A stretch of DNA of 51,702 nt, taken from positions 1 through 51,702 of the forward strand of contig JAKSJL010000005.1 in the NCBI GenBank assembly GCA_024398295.1. Direction: 5' to 3'. The notes beneath the pieces are model-generated. The model saw only the letters and a list, made by a program, of their open reading frames with translations, ran no database searches and had not been told where the DNA came from. Shown here one piece after another: positions 9,064-17,461 of the stretch. Source of the DNA: Bacteroidales bacterium (GTDB lineage: Bacteria > Bacteroidota > Bacteroidia > Bacteroidales > UBA932). A program made the translations under genes and the position numbers. The first letter of the stretch is position 1, and every line of letters begins with the position of its first letter.

Positions 9064-9777
9064 TTTGGATAGATAGTGTTTTCTGGTCTCCTCCGGGAAC
9101 TTTTCAATGGCGTACCGGAGCATTGTCCTTGGCATTGTCCTATAACGTGATTCAAGCCAGTCCATCAGCCTTTTCTCGTCGCGTTTCCCGGCTTCGCGAA
9201 GCAGCCATCCTCCAGCTTTCTGGAGCAGGTCGTGCATCGGCCCAGGCCGCCCTAAATATATCTCGGCGATGGCGAAGGTGTCATCCAGCTGCCCTTTTCG
9301 TACCAATGCCATCGTGCTCACCATGCCTATTCTTACCTCCCACAGTGTCTTGCCGCTCGTCGCGAGCTCATACAGCAAGTCTCTTTCCTTATCGAGCAGC
9401 CATGTGCCAATGATCTCGTAACAGCTCAGATCCACAAGGTCCCAGTTGTTTATATACGCCGTGTGCTGCAGGTAGAAGTCGACGCAGCGCTGCTGTAGCG
9501 CCAGGTCTTTCTTTGCATGCTTGAAGGCCTGGACCAGCGTCAGCAGCGCGGCTAGGCGCAGCTCGTGGTACTCCGACTTTATGCACAGCTCCAGGTCATC
9601 GAAACTCGTCTGCTTCCACACATCTTTCACCACGGCCCTTACGACGGGCACCTTTATTCCAAGGAACCTATCTCCCTCTCCGTACTGTCCTGGGCCCGTC
9701 TTGAAAAAGCGGGAGAGGCCCGCCACCTGTGACTCGTCGCGGTGGCTGACTATTTCGTCATGTAGTCTGCAACTCAT
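9061..9777 (-). CDS. AlkD-like DNA alkylation repair protein
   Basis: A 238-residue protein of HEAT-like helical repeats, matching the DNA alkylation repair family (AlkC/AlkD glycosylases that excise N3- and N7-alkyl purines). Seen motifs: FFKTGPGQYGEGDRFLG near the N-terminus, YINNWDLVDLS around residue 110 and LWEVRIGMVST around 145, which carry the Trp, Asp and Arg known to line the AlkD active site. Length agrees with AlkD (about 230-240). The start ATG overlaps the stop of the upstream lipoprotein gene by 4 bp, so the two are translated from one mRNA although no functional link is obvious. Confidence 0.85.
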   Translation of the reverse strand: MSCRLHDEIVSHRDESQVAGLSRFFKTGPGQYGEGDRFLGIKVPVVRAVVKDVWKQTSFDDLELCIKSEYHELRLAALLTLVQAFKHAKKDLALQQRCVDFYLQHTAYINNWDLVDLSCYEIIGTWLLDKERDLLYELATSGKTLWEVRIGMVSTMALVRKGQLDDTFAIAEIYLGRPGPMHDLLQKAGGWLLREAGKRDEKRLMDWLESRYRTMPRTMLRYAIEKFPEETRKHYLSK

Positions 9778-10451
9778 TTCTTATTCTTGAAGTCCTTGAC
9801 AAGCTTGTCAATGGCGCGTTTTACGTGCTTCTCGTTTGTCGGGTCAGACCCATTCCTGGAGCAGGAGTTAAAGAATACAAAGCGGTCAGTCTGTGAGTCC
9901 ACGACCGCTATCCACATCTGGAAGCTGTTCTTCTCGGGGATGTAGTTTTCAACTGTCAACATCCCTAGTGATAAAGCGTGTGTGACGACTGTTGTAAGGA
10001 TGCTCAGGAAGAGCTCTTTTCTGTAATGCTTGCTGTTTGTGAGATAACCATTGGCAAACGTGAACACGCCATATCTCTGACCATGCTCCTCGAGGAACTT
10101 GTCCAGCTCCCCAGGCACTCTGGTTTCTCCTGCATATTTCGGGTAAACGTCCCTTAGCGATAGAATGGCATATCTAAGACTCTCGTTGCCAAGGTCCATG
10201 AGCATGTATTTCCCGGTAGGGAGGGCTGAAGCCATAAGGCTCTCGGTGATGAGATCTGCGAATTCGGCAGTAGCCTCGCTGTCGTAGACAATGCTGTCTG
10301 CAGCTTGGATTATCTCAATGTCGGTGAAAGGAGTAACGATTCCGACATTCTTTATGTCATCGAAACCTTCCTGATAGATATACTTGGTAGACGCGCAGGA
10401 GGTCAGTATGAGCAGCCCTGCGAGCAAGATAATTATTCTGTTTGTTTTCAT
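9774..10451 (-). CDS. Lipoprotein of unknown function
   Basis: A 225-residue lipoprotein: the signal MKTNRIIILLAGLLILTSC gives Cys19. No catalytic motif recognised. The body has alternating strands and helices (VGIVTPFTDIEII, later MWIAVVDSQTDRFVFFN) that recall the periplasmic lipoproteins with a TolB-N/CsgG-like alpha-beta fold, but this is a weak impression. The start was taken at 10451 rather than 10457 because a TATCTTTG promoter element ends at 10457, only 5 bp before this ATG; the earlier ATG would overlap the element. First gene of a two-gene operon with the AlkD-like gene (4-bp overlap). Confidence 0.75.
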   Translation of the reverse strand: MKTNRIIILLAGLLILTSCASTKYIYQEGFDDIKNVGIVTPFTDIEIIQAADSIVYDSEATAEFADLITESLMASALPTGKYMLMDLGNESLRYAILSLRDVYPKYAGETRVPGELDKFLEEHGQRYGVFTFANGYLTNSKHYRKELFLSILTTVVTHALSLGMLTVENYIPEKNSFQMWIAVVDSQTDRFVFFNSCSRNGSDPTNEKHVKRAIDKLVKDFKNKK

Positions 10452-10453
10452 GT

Positions 10454-10476
10454 CCACAAAGATAATTATTTTGTGG
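10454..10476. promoter_or_regulatory. Promoter -7 element inside an inverted repeat
   Basis: On the minus strand TATCTTTG occupies 10464-10457, and 5 nt separate it from the lipoprotein ATG. It is embedded in the dyad CCACAAA (10454-10460), 9-nt spacer, TTTGTGG (10470-10476), which could be a repressor site covering the promoter. Confidence 0.5.
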
Positions 10477-10477
10477 A

Positions 10478-10632
10478 GCTATATATATAGAACGCTCCTT
10501 TTAAGTGCAAAACCACGCTCTAATTATTCGTTTAGAATTATTGTGACAAAATAATTTAAATTAAATAATTGATAAGTCGTTGAATTACAGCTAACTGTAG
10601 ATTGTGTATGGTGGCTGGTAGGTGAGGGATGG
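10478..10632. other. AT-rich intergenic stretch without a gene
   Basis: About 155 bp rich in A and T with several short inverted repeats around AATTATT/AATAATT. I see no coding frame and no RNA family here. Confidence 0.5.
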
Positions 10633-10634
10633 GC

Positions 10635-10671
10635 AAAAAGAAAAAGAGCTGAAACCGTAGTTTCAGCTCTT
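10635..10671 (-). terminator. Terminator of tRNA-Asn
   Basis: A perfect 12-bp stem (AAGAGCTGAAAC with GTTTCAGCTCTT, 10644-10671) with a CGTA loop is followed on the minus strand by a U-rich run (10635-10645). It starts right after the 3' end of the tRNA. Confidence 0.85.
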
Positions 10672-10672
10672 G

Positions 10673-10746
10673 CTCCCCCTCGGGGACTTGAACCCAGGAC
10701 CCCCTGATTAACAGTCAGGTGCTCTAACCAACTGAGCTAAGGAGGA
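10673..10746 (-). tRNA. tRNA-Asn (GTT)
   Basis: Reading the minus strand, a complete cloverleaf folds: acceptor arms TCCTCCT and AGGGGGA with discriminator G, D-arm with AGCTCAGTTGGTTAGAGCA, anticodon stem CCTGA/TCAGG around loop CTGTTAA (anticodon GTT), and a T-loop TTCAAGT. The CCA end is not encoded. It is a lone tRNA gene with its own promoter and terminator. Confidence 0.95.
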
Positions 10747-10780
10747 ATATTTCGCTTCGGTGTTTCTCCGTTGCGGATTG

Positions 10781-10811
10781 CAAAGGTACAACAATTTTCT
10801 TACTCTCCAAA
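10781..10811 (-). promoter_or_regulatory. Promoter of tRNA-Asn
   Basis: On the minus strand TTTG (10811-10808), exactly 19 nt, then TACCTTTG (10788-10781): a full match to the Bacteroidota sigma-ABfr consensus TTTG-N19-TAnnTTTG. It lies 34 bp upstream of the tRNA. Confidence 0.85.
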
Positions 10812-10880
10812 TATTTTAGGTAAAATTTTGATGTTTTTCTGCATATGTGGGTCCAAGAAGGTATTTTCGAGAGAATTTGT

Positions 10881-10888
10881 TATATTTG
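10881..10888 (+). promoter_or_regulatory. -7 element of the SpoIID-AmpG-NamZ operon
   Basis: TATATTTG fits TAnnTTTG and lies 21 bp before the ATG of the HU-like gene. The -33 box is not recognisable. Confidence 0.6.
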
Positions 10889-10909
10889 TAAGTTATAAAA
10901 CCGAGATTT

Positions 10910-11977
10910 ATGGATATCGATCTTCTGTCGAAAATGGTCAAGGAACTGATACTTGACAGTGACGTGGTTACTCTCCCTGGCGTGGGTAGCTTCGTAGCAG
11001 AGCTTGTCCCTTCTACATTCTCCGACAGGGGATACACCATCAATCCTCCGTATCGAAGGCTTTCTTTCCGCCCGAGGGAGGAAGGAGATTCTCTCCTTGT
11101 GGATCTGTATGCGAAGTCGAATAAGCTGGATTTCGGCACTGCGGACTCGCTGATGAGAAGTTATCTTTCCGAGATGAAGGATCTGCTGAAGGATAAGAAG
11201 ACCATCGTCTTTCCAGGTCTGGGAAGGCTCAGGGCGACCAGGGAGAATAACTTCTTTTTCATCGCCGATGAGGATCTGAACATCTACCCTGATGGCTTCG
11301 GGCTTCAGCCGGTGTCGTTGAAGACCCATGTAGAGACCGATGATGAGGTTTCTGCAGCGGTGGCCGAGCTTCGCTCTTTCCTGGATGACGACCCGAAGGA
11401 TGAGGCTGTACCACAGCCTGTCATGGAGCCAGTAGGCCCATCGGAGGAGGAGCTTGCAGCCCAGAAGGCTGAAGAGGAGCGCCTCGCCAAGGAGCTGGCT
11501 GAAACAGAAGAAGCTGAGCGCCTCGCTAGAGAGCAGGCTGAAAAGGAAGAAGCCGAGCGCCTCGCCAAAGAACAGGCCGAGAGGGAAGAGGCTGAGCGCC
11601 TCGCCAAGGAGGCGGCGGAAAAAGAAGCGGCGGAGAAGGAAGCCGCAGAGAAGGCTGCTGAGGCTGAGAGGATCGCGGCGGCTCGCGCCGAGGCTCAGAG
11701 AATCGCCGAGGAGAATGAGAGAGAGCAGAAAGCCAGGGCCAAGGAAGAGAAGAGGCTGCAGGCGCTGAAGAAAGAGGCCGCGGCTCGTAAGAGGATGGAG
11801 GTCGCCAGGAAGGTCTGGAAGGTCACCAAGCGCATCGGCGCTGTGGCTGCCGTGCTGGCACTGCTTGTCGGCGCATATATGGCCCTCGGACGCATTGCTC
11901 CAGACTTTGTGGATAGATTCCTGTACTCGGAGCAGGAACTTGAGATATTGCACCATACATTTACACTAAATCTATAA
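10910..11977 (+). CDS. HU-CCDC81-like domain protein with coiled coil and C-terminal membrane segment
   Basis: A 355-residue protein. The N-terminal about 130 residues contain two HU-like units (VVTLPGVGSFVAEL, then TIVFPGLGRLRAT), the pattern of the Bacteroidota HU-CCDC81 domains that often head SPOR-domain cell-division proteins. Residues about 177-295 are an extremely charged Glu/Ala/Lys/Arg coiled coil, built partly from three 39-bp tandem repeats (11507-11623, EEAERLAKEQAEK-like). A hydrophobic segment near 305-322 (AVAAVLALLVGAYMALG) is followed by about 30 residues, with no SPOR domain, so the protein is probably inner-membrane anchored with the HU and coiled-coil parts in the cytoplasm. 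First gene of a six-gene operon, 5 bp before the Nudix gene. DNA binding is possible but unproven. Confidence 0.7.
   Translation: MDIDLLSKMVKELILDSDVVTLPGVGSFVAELVPSTFSDRGYTINPPYRRLSFRPREEGDSLLVDLYAKSNKLDFGTADSLMRSYLSEMKDLLKDKKTIVFPGLGRLRATRENNFFFIADEDLNIYPDGFGLQPVSLKTHVETDDEVSAAVAELRSFLDDDPKDEAVPQPVMEPVGPSEEELAAQKAEEERLAKELAETEEAERLAREQAEKEEAERLAKEQAEREEAERLAKEAAEKEAAEKEAAEKAAEAERIAAARAEAQRIAEENEREQKARAKEEKRLQALKKEAAARKRMEVARKVWKVTKRIGAVAAVLALLVGAYMALGRIAPDFVDRFLYSEQELEILHHTFTLNL
11507..11623 (+). repeat. Three 39-bp tandem repeats in the coiled-coil region
   Basis: Each unit encodes a 13-residue segment of the form EEAERLAxEQAEK. The units start at 11507, 11546 and 11585 and differ by a few bases. 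They extend the helix in register and could change in copy number by slippage. Confidence 0.8.
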
Positions 11978-11982
11978 TCGAA

Positions 11983-12570
11983 GTGATAGAACTGGTTTAT
12001 CCCGTCGGACACGCCAAGAACCTGACCCCTCGCGCATTCATGCCCGAGGCGGGCGATGCTGAGTCGAAGGAGATGCTTCCGCTCATCGAGCCTACCGGCC
12101 AGGTGCTGGGTTACGCGACGCGCTCATACTGCCATTCGGCGGCGCGTCCGCTCCATCCCGTTGTCCACCTGAATATCATAAACCGAAGCGGTGAGATCTA
12201 CCTGCAGAAGCGTGCCATGACGAAAAAGCTGCTTCCAGGATACTGGGACACAGCGGTCGGAGGACACATCGGATATGGCGAGAGCGTGCAGGAGGCCCTT
12301 TTCAGGGAGGCAGGCGAGGAGCTTGGTTTCGTGGATTTCAACCCCATCTACCTTGAGAACAGTATTTGGGAGAGCGACTATGAGCGTGAGCTCATCTGCT
12401 ACTTCGCCGCAGTGGGTAATTTCGATATCCATCCATCAAATGATGAGGTGGAGGAAGGCCGCTACTGGAGTTTCCAGCAGATAGAGGAGAATTTGGGAAA
12501 GTCAGTATTTACACCTAACTTTGAGAGTGAGTTCAAAAGGATGCACAAGGCCTTGGAAGCTCTCCTCTGA
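11983..12570 (+). CDS. Nudix hydrolase
   Basis: A 195-residue Nudix protein starting with GTG, 5 bp after the previous stop. The Nudix box is complete around residues 88-110: G-H-I-G-Y-G-E, then REAGEELGF, giving the metal-binding REXXEE core. The fold and the preceding segment with LQKRAMTKKLLPGYWDTAVGG resemble the Idi/YfcD-type Nudix group, but an isopentenyl-diphosphate isomerase role is not shown. The substrate is probably a nucleoside- or sugar-diphosphate compound. Placed between the HU-like gene and the DUF4922-SpoIID gene (4 bp to the latter), it may process a nucleotide linked to the imported wall fragments; that is inference from position only. Confidence 0.85.
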   Translation: MIELVYPVGHAKNLTPRAFMPEAGDAESKEMLPLIEPTGQVLGYATRSYCHSAARPLHPVVHLNIINRSGEIYLQKRAMTKKLLPGYWDTAVGGHIGYGESVQEALFREAGEELGFVDFNPIYLENSIWESDYERELICYFAAVGNFDIHPSNDEVEEGRYWSFQQIEENLGKSVFTPNFESEFKRMHKALEALL

Positions 12571-12574
12571 TCAC

Positions 12575-14806
12575 ATGAAAAGGGAAGGCATCTGCATAGA
12601 GAAGTTCATTTCCGACCAGCTTTCAGTCTGGCCGCTGGCTTCTGCGAACTTCAGGTCCATGAAGGCGGCCCGCACCAGGGAGCTCCGCGTGTTTGGGCTC
12701 GATGTCACCGTACAGAATAACCCAGAACGCATCACCTCATCTACAGCGAAGATTGATGAAGCCACGCTCAAGGCGAGGCGATGCTTCCTGTGTCCAGAGA
12801 ATGAACCTGCCGAGCAGATGCGCATGAGGCTTGACGGCAGAAAGGGAAGGCACTATAACGTCCAGGTGAATCCTTATCCTATCTTCCCGCAGCATCTCGT
12901 GATAGCCAGACGCACCCACAAGCCACAGTCCATCTGGCGCCATTATGTCGACATGCTCGACATGGCGAAGACATTTGCTGGCTTCACTATATTTTACAAT
13001 GGCCCCGTGAGCGGCGCGTCCGCCCCCGATCACTTCCACTTCCAGGCATGCCCCCAGGGCATCATGCCTGTCGAGAAGGACGTGGATCGTCTGCTGTCCA
13101 TCGCCGCTGATGCCCGCACGGAAGAAGATCTTCCTGCTGGCGTGCCAGGAGCATTGGACTATCTCACCAGTGTGTCTGAGGCGGAGCTTTATCATTACCG
13201 CGGCTATGTGAGAGGCATATTTGCCCTTCGCGCCCGCACCGTGAAATCATTGGCGAAGCTGTTTTATCGCCTACTCGATACCTTCCCTATACCGGAAGGG
13301 GAGACTGAGCCGCGCTTTAACCTTTTCGCCTATCACAAGGATGGCGAGTACAGGAGTTTCGTCATCTTCCGAGGCGCTCTTCGCTCGCACCATTTCTTCA
13401 GCGAGGGGGAAGATCACCTCACCATCAGCCCGGGCGCGGCCGACATGTGTGGCTACTTCGTAGCTCCTGTCGCCGCTGATTTCGACAGACTCACTTCGCA
13501 GATGCTCTGCGAGATTCTTGAAGAAGTAACAATTACAAACGATATGGAAAAAGATGCTCTTTGGAAGCTCACACGTACCCAGCCTAAGCTGAATGTGGGC
13601 ATCATGTCTGCGGAAACGATTGTTTTCGAGATTATTTCCGACGGCGCAGGCCCTCAGAAGGTGACCTGGCGTGACGGGAAGATTGACTATAATGGCACAT
13701 TGTACGACGAGCTTTTCTTCGATGCGAAGACCAGCTCTACCCTTTTTGCAGAGCCGTCATTCGTGCTTCACGATGTGGTGATCGGAGTCGATTTCCACTG
13801 GCAGAGAAAGGTGAAGCAGACTTTTGCAGGCTCCCTCAAGTTCATCGTGGAGGGTGAGAAGATCACTGCGGTGAACACCATCGGCGTGGAGGATTATCTG
13901 CTCAGCGTCATCTCGTCGGAGATGAAGGCTTCTGCGACCCTGGAGTTTCTGAAGACCCACGCCATCATCTCACGCTCGTGGGTGATGTCACAGATAGAGC
14001 ATGACCCTGCCAAGGAGCATCGCCAGAGCGAGTTCCATGATGTGGCTGAAGATGGTACACCTATCTTCATCAAGTGGTGGGATCACGATGACCATGTGAA
14101 TTTCGATGTATGCGCAGACGACCATTGTCAGCGCTACCAGGGACTTTCCATGGCTGTGGGCGAGAATGTCCGCAAGGCTATCGACGAGACCTGGGGAGAG
14201 GTTCTTACATACAACGGAAAGATCTGTGACGCACGCTTTTACAAATGCTGTGGCGGTGTCATGGAGACCTTCGACACTTGCTGGGAGGATGTCGACCATC
14301 CTTACCTCAAGGCTATTCCGGACACCCCTAAGGAGGGTGGCGAGGCATTCTGCCACACTGACGACGAGGCCATCCTCTCGCAGGTTCTCAATGACTACGA
14401 CCTCGAGACCAAGGACTTCTACGAGTGGGAGGTGCGCTATAAGCGCGACTATCTCTCTGAGCTTGTGAAGCGCCGCTCTGGCATCGATTTCGGTGAGGTT
14501 CAGGAGCTTGTCCCTATGGAGAGAGGCGGCTCAGGCAGACTTCGCACACTGAAGATAGTGGGCTCGAAGCAGTCCATGATCATTGGCAAGGAGCTCGTGA
14601 TACGCAGATGGCTCTCGGAGAGCCACCTGAAGAGCTCGATGTTCGACGTGGCCTACGAGGGCGACGAGATCATCCTTCACGGTCATGGCTGGGGCCATGG
14701 AGTAGGCCTTTGCCAGATCGGCGCAGCTGTGATGTCCTTCAAGGGTTACAGCTACCAGGAGATACTTTCACACTACTATCCAGGCTCCGTGCTTGAGAGA
14801 AAATAA
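12575..14806 (+). CDS. DUF4922 (HIT-like) and SpoIID/LytB fusion protein
   Basis: A 743-residue two-part protein. Residues about 1-320 match DUF4922, related to GDP-L-galactose phosphorylase and ATP adenylyltransferase: RRCFLCPENEPAEQ, then a HIT-type HFHFQ at 153-157. Residues about 324-743 are a SpoIID/LytB domain: VEDYLLSVISSEM at 438-450, with Glu449 at the place of the catalytic Glu of SpoIID lytic transglycosylases, and HGHGWGHGVGLCQ from 702. SpoIID cleaves glycan strands that lack stem peptides. No signal peptide or membrane helix is visible from the ATG at 12575, which lies 4 bp after the Nudix stop, so the protein looks cytoplasmic. A Met at residue 324 could be an internal start for the SpoIID part. 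AmpG-like and NamZ-like genes follow directly. Confidence 0.85.
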   Translation: MKREGICIEKFISDQLSVWPLASANFRSMKAARTRELRVFGLDVTVQNNPERITSSTAKIDEATLKARRCFLCPENEPAEQMRMRLDGRKGRHYNVQVNPYPIFPQHLVIARRTHKPQSIWRHYVDMLDMAKTFAGFTIFYNGPVSGASAPDHFHFQACPQGIMPVEKDVDRLLSIAADARTEEDLPAGVPGALDYLTSVSEAELYHYRGYVRGIFALRARTVKSLAKLFYRLLDTFPIPEGETEPRFNLFAYHKDGEYRSFVIFRGALRSHHFFSEGEDHLTISPGAADMCGYFVAPVAADFDRLTSQMLCEILEEVTITNDMEKDALWKLTRTQPKLNVGIMSAETIVFEIISDGAGPQKVTWRDGKIDYNGTLYDELFFDAKTSSTLFAEPSFVLHDVVIGVDFHWQRKVKQTFAGSLKFIVEGEKITAVNTIGVEDYLLSVISSEMKASATLEFLKTHAIISRSWVMSQIEHDPAKEHRQSEFHDVAEDGTPIFIKWWDHDDHVNFDVCADDHCQRYQGLSMAVGENVRKAIDETWGEVLTYNGKICDARFYKCCGGVMETFDTCWEDVDHPYLKAIPDTPKEGGEAFCHTDDEAILSQVLNDYDLETKDFYEWEVRYKRDYLSELVKRRSGIDFGEVQELVPMERGGSGRLRTLKIVGSKQSMIIGKELVIRRWLSESHLKSSMFDVAYEGDEIILHGHGWGHGVGLCQIGAAVMSFKGYSYQEILSHYYPGSVLERK

Positions 14807-14821
14807 CAAACATACCACATA

Positions 14822-16162
14822 ATGAGTACTCAATTCACTAAAAGAAATCCTTGGCTCTGGATCCCTACACTCTACTTTGTGGAGGGTATCCCATACTTCC
14901 TTGTGAACAACATCTCAGTGCTGATGTTCGCGAAACTGGGCGTGCCAAATGGCCAGATGGCACTTTTCACCTCGCTCCTCTATCTTCCATGGACCGTCAA
15001 GTTCTTCTGGAGCCCATTCGTGGACATCCTGAAGACCAAGAGATGGTGGATCCTGTCCATGCAGCTTGTGATGTCATTGGCATTCATCCTGCTCACCCTC
15101 ACCATGCCGCATCCAGATGCCGCGTTGATAGCGTCAGGACAGACTCCAATGAGCCTGTTCACCTTCACCCTCATCCTCTTCGTGTTCGCGGCTTTCGCCT
15201 CTGCGACCCATGACATCTCAGCAGATGGCTTCTACATGATCGCGCAGGACAGCAGCAGCCAGGCGGCGTTTGTGGGTGTGCGCAGCACCTTCTATCGTCT
15301 GGCCAATGTGTTCGGAAACGGTGTGATCGTGGCTGTCGCAGGTATACTTGAGAACAAGACAGGAAACATTCCGCTCGCATGGCAGCTTACCATCGGTGGC
15401 TCGTCCATCCTTCTTACCCTCCTCACCCTCTACCACACATTCTCGCTCCCTAAGTCTCCAGATGATGTGGAGCGCGTGTATGACGGCTCAAGCAGCAAGG
15501 TGAAGGAGATCTTCGCAAACTTCGGCGCTACCGTAAAGACTTATTTCCGCAAGCCAGGCGTTTGGCTTGCCATCATATTCATGCTCTGCTACCGCCTTCC
15601 AGAGGCATTCCTCATCAAGATGTGTACTCCATTCCTCGTGGCTTCACGTGAGGTGGGTGGTCTCGGCATGCAGACCGCTGAGGTCGGCGTGGCATACGGA
15701 ACCATTGGTGTCATCTTCCTGCTTCTTGGTGGTATCCTCGGTGGCTTGCTCGCGTCAAAGATAGGTCTCAAGAAGTCCATCTGGCTCATGGCAGCCTGCA
15801 TGACTCTCCCTTGCCTGTCGTTCGTATACCTGGCAGTGTTCCTTCCTACTTCATTTGTCACCATCAGCATCTGCATCGCCATAGAGCAGTTCGGCTACGG
15901 CTTCGGCTTCACGGCTTACATGCTCTACATGATGTACTTCTCCGAGGGTGAGTTCAAGACCTCGCATTATGCATTCTGTACCTGCTTCATGGCACTCAGC
16001 ATGATGATCCCTGGAATGTTCGCAGGCTTCCTTCAGGAGGCTCTCGGCTACAAGGGATTCTTCTGGATGGTTATCGTCTGCTGTATCGCTACAGTGGTAG
16101 TGACCTTCTTCGCTGACAAGCGCATTGATCCAGCATATGGTAAGAAACAGATTGAGAAATAA
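14822..16162 (+). CDS. AmpG-like MFS permease for muropeptides
   Basis: A 446-residue major facilitator protein with about 12 hydrophobic helices. The start resembles AmpG: NPWLWIPTLYFVEGIPYFLV, then YLPWTVKFFWSPFVD and SATHDISADGFY, motifs shared with the AmpG group that carries anhydro-MurNAc-containing sugars and peptides from periplasm to cytoplasm. Length is close to the single-module AmpG proteins. It follows the SpoIID fusion by 15 bp and precedes the second NamZ-like gene by 6 bp, supporting a wall-fragment cargo. A simpler sugar cargo cannot be excluded because MFS specificity is hard to read. Confidence 0.85.
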   Translation: MSTQFTKRNPWLWIPTLYFVEGIPYFLVNNISVLMFAKLGVPNGQMALFTSLLYLPWTVKFFWSPFVDILKTKRWWILSMQLVMSLAFILLTLTMPHPDAALIASGQTPMSLFTFTLILFVFAAFASATHDISADGFYMIAQDSSSQAAFVGVRSTFYRLANVFGNGVIVAVAGILENKTGNIPLAWQLTIGGSSILLTLLTLYHTFSLPKSPDDVERVYDGSSSKVKEIFANFGATVKTYFRKPGVWLAIIFMLCYRLPEAFLIKMCTPFLVASREVGGLGMQTAEVGVAYGTIGVIFLLLGGILGGLLASKIGLKKSIWLMAACMTLPCLSFVYLAVFLPTSFVTISICIAIEQFGYGFGFTAYMLYMMYFSEGEFKTSHYAFCTCFMALSMMIPGMFAGFLQEALGYKGFFWMVIVCCIATVVVTFFADKRIDPAYGKKQIEK

Positions 16163-16168
16163 TTGATT

Positions 16169-17449
16169 ATGAGAAAGATAATGATTCTGGCAGCTGCGGC
16201 TGCGATGCTGTCTGCATCTTGCGCGACAGCGAAGAAAGCAAATGAGGTTTCCGCTGCTCCAGTGGTGAAGCCAGGCGTGGAGGTTCTCCGTGATGGAGGC
16301 TTCCAGTGCCTTCAGGGAAAGAAGATTGGCCTTTTGACAAACCCTTCAGGAGTGGACAGAAACCTCCACTCTACCATTGACATACTTTACAAGGCTGACG
16401 GAGTGGAGCTTGTCAAGCTCTTCGCTCCAGAGCATGGTGTGCGTGGAGATATCTACGCCGGTGGACATGCAGATGACACCGTGGATGAGGCTACAGGACT
16501 TCCTGTGCTCTCCATCTATGGCAAGTATCGCACTCCTACCAAGGAGATGCTCGAGGGCCTCGATGCTGTAGTCTATGATATCCAGGATGTGGGCACACGC
16601 TCATATACCTTCATCTCTGCCCTCGGCCTCATGATGCGCGCATGCGCTGAGAATGGCGTGGAAGTCATTGTCCTTGACCGTCCGAACCCACTCGGCGGCC
16701 TCAAGGTGGAGGGTAACTATGTAGAGCCTACCTTCTACTCATACGTCAGCGAGTTCAAGATCCCTTACGTATATGGTCTTACCGTAGGTGAGTTCGCACA
16801 GCTCATCAATGAGGAAGGCCTCAACACAGGTGAGAAGGGAAATCTCGAGCCTGTGAAGTGCAAGCTTACCGTAGTCCCTATGGAGGGATGGAAGCGCTCC
16901 ATGACCTATGACCAGACCGGTCTTCCTTGGATACTTCCTTCGCCTCAGGTACCTCTAGCACAGAATGCTGTAGGTTATCCTTGCGCAGGAATTGTAGGAG
17001 ATTTTTCTGCCCACTACCTGAACATCGGTGTAGGTTACACACTTCCATTCCTTGTGTTCGGTGCAGAGTGGATCGATGCTGAGAAGCTCAAGGCTGTCCT
17101 CGATAGCTATGAACTTCCTGGAATCGCTTGGAGATGTGTACATTACAAGCCTTTCTTCGGTAATAATCAGGGTACCCTCCTGCATGGTGTACAGTACTTC
17201 TTCACAGACTACGACAAGGCGTCTCTTACCACCATCAACTTCTATGTGATGCAGGCTATTCATGAGCTTTATCCAGAGCATAATCCTTATGATGGAAAGG
17301 CAAATCGTATGCATGATCAGGTTTGTGGCACGGACTATGTAAGAAAGACATTTGAGAAGTCCTTCAAGGTGGCTGATATCATTGACTACTGGTCAAAGGA
17401 TGTCGAGGCTTTCAAGGCTATCTCAGCTAAGTATTACCTTTACGATTAA
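16169..17449 (+). CDS. NamZ-like exo-beta-N-acetylmuramidase lipoprotein (DUF1343), copy 2
   Basis: A 426-residue DUF1343 lipoprotein, signal ending SASC (Cys16). The ATG at 16169 is preferred over a TTG six bases earlier. Motifs: GLLTNPSGVDR, APEHGVRG with Glu88, VVYDIQDVGTRSYTF and LDRPNPLGG. The family member NamZ frees MurNAc from non-reducing ends of peptidoglycan glycans. It lacks the extra segment of copy 1 and fits the ordinary family length better. Its place after the AmpG-like gene (6 bp) suggests that it trims periplasmic fragments before or while they are taken up. Confidence 0.85.
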   Translation: MRKIMILAAAAAMLSASCATAKKANEVSAAPVVKPGVEVLRDGGFQCLQGKKIGLLTNPSGVDRNLHSTIDILYKADGVELVKLFAPEHGVRGDIYAGGHADDTVDEATGLPVLSIYGKYRTPTKEMLEGLDAVVYDIQDVGTRSYTFISALGLMMRACAENGVEVIVLDRPNPLGGLKVEGNYVEPTFYSYVSEFKIPYVYGLTVGEFAQLINEEGLNTGEKGNLEPVKCKLTVVPMEGWKRSMTYDQTGLPWILPSPQVPLAQNAVGYPCAGIVGDFSAHYLNIGVGYTLPFLVFGAEWIDAEKLKAVLDSYELPGIAWRCVHYKPFFGNNQGTLLHGVQYFFTDYDKASLTTINFYVMQAIHELYPEHNPYDGKANRMHDQVCGTDYVRKTFEKSFKVADIIDYWSKDVEAFKAISAKYYLYD

Positions 17450-17461
17450 AACCTTTGTCTT

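Noticed and set aside
12521..12574. Upstream extension of the DUF4922-SpoIID gene
   Set aside because: The extra 18 codons lie inside the Nudix gene and show no coding pattern; the ATG at 12575 follows the Nudix stop by 4 bp.
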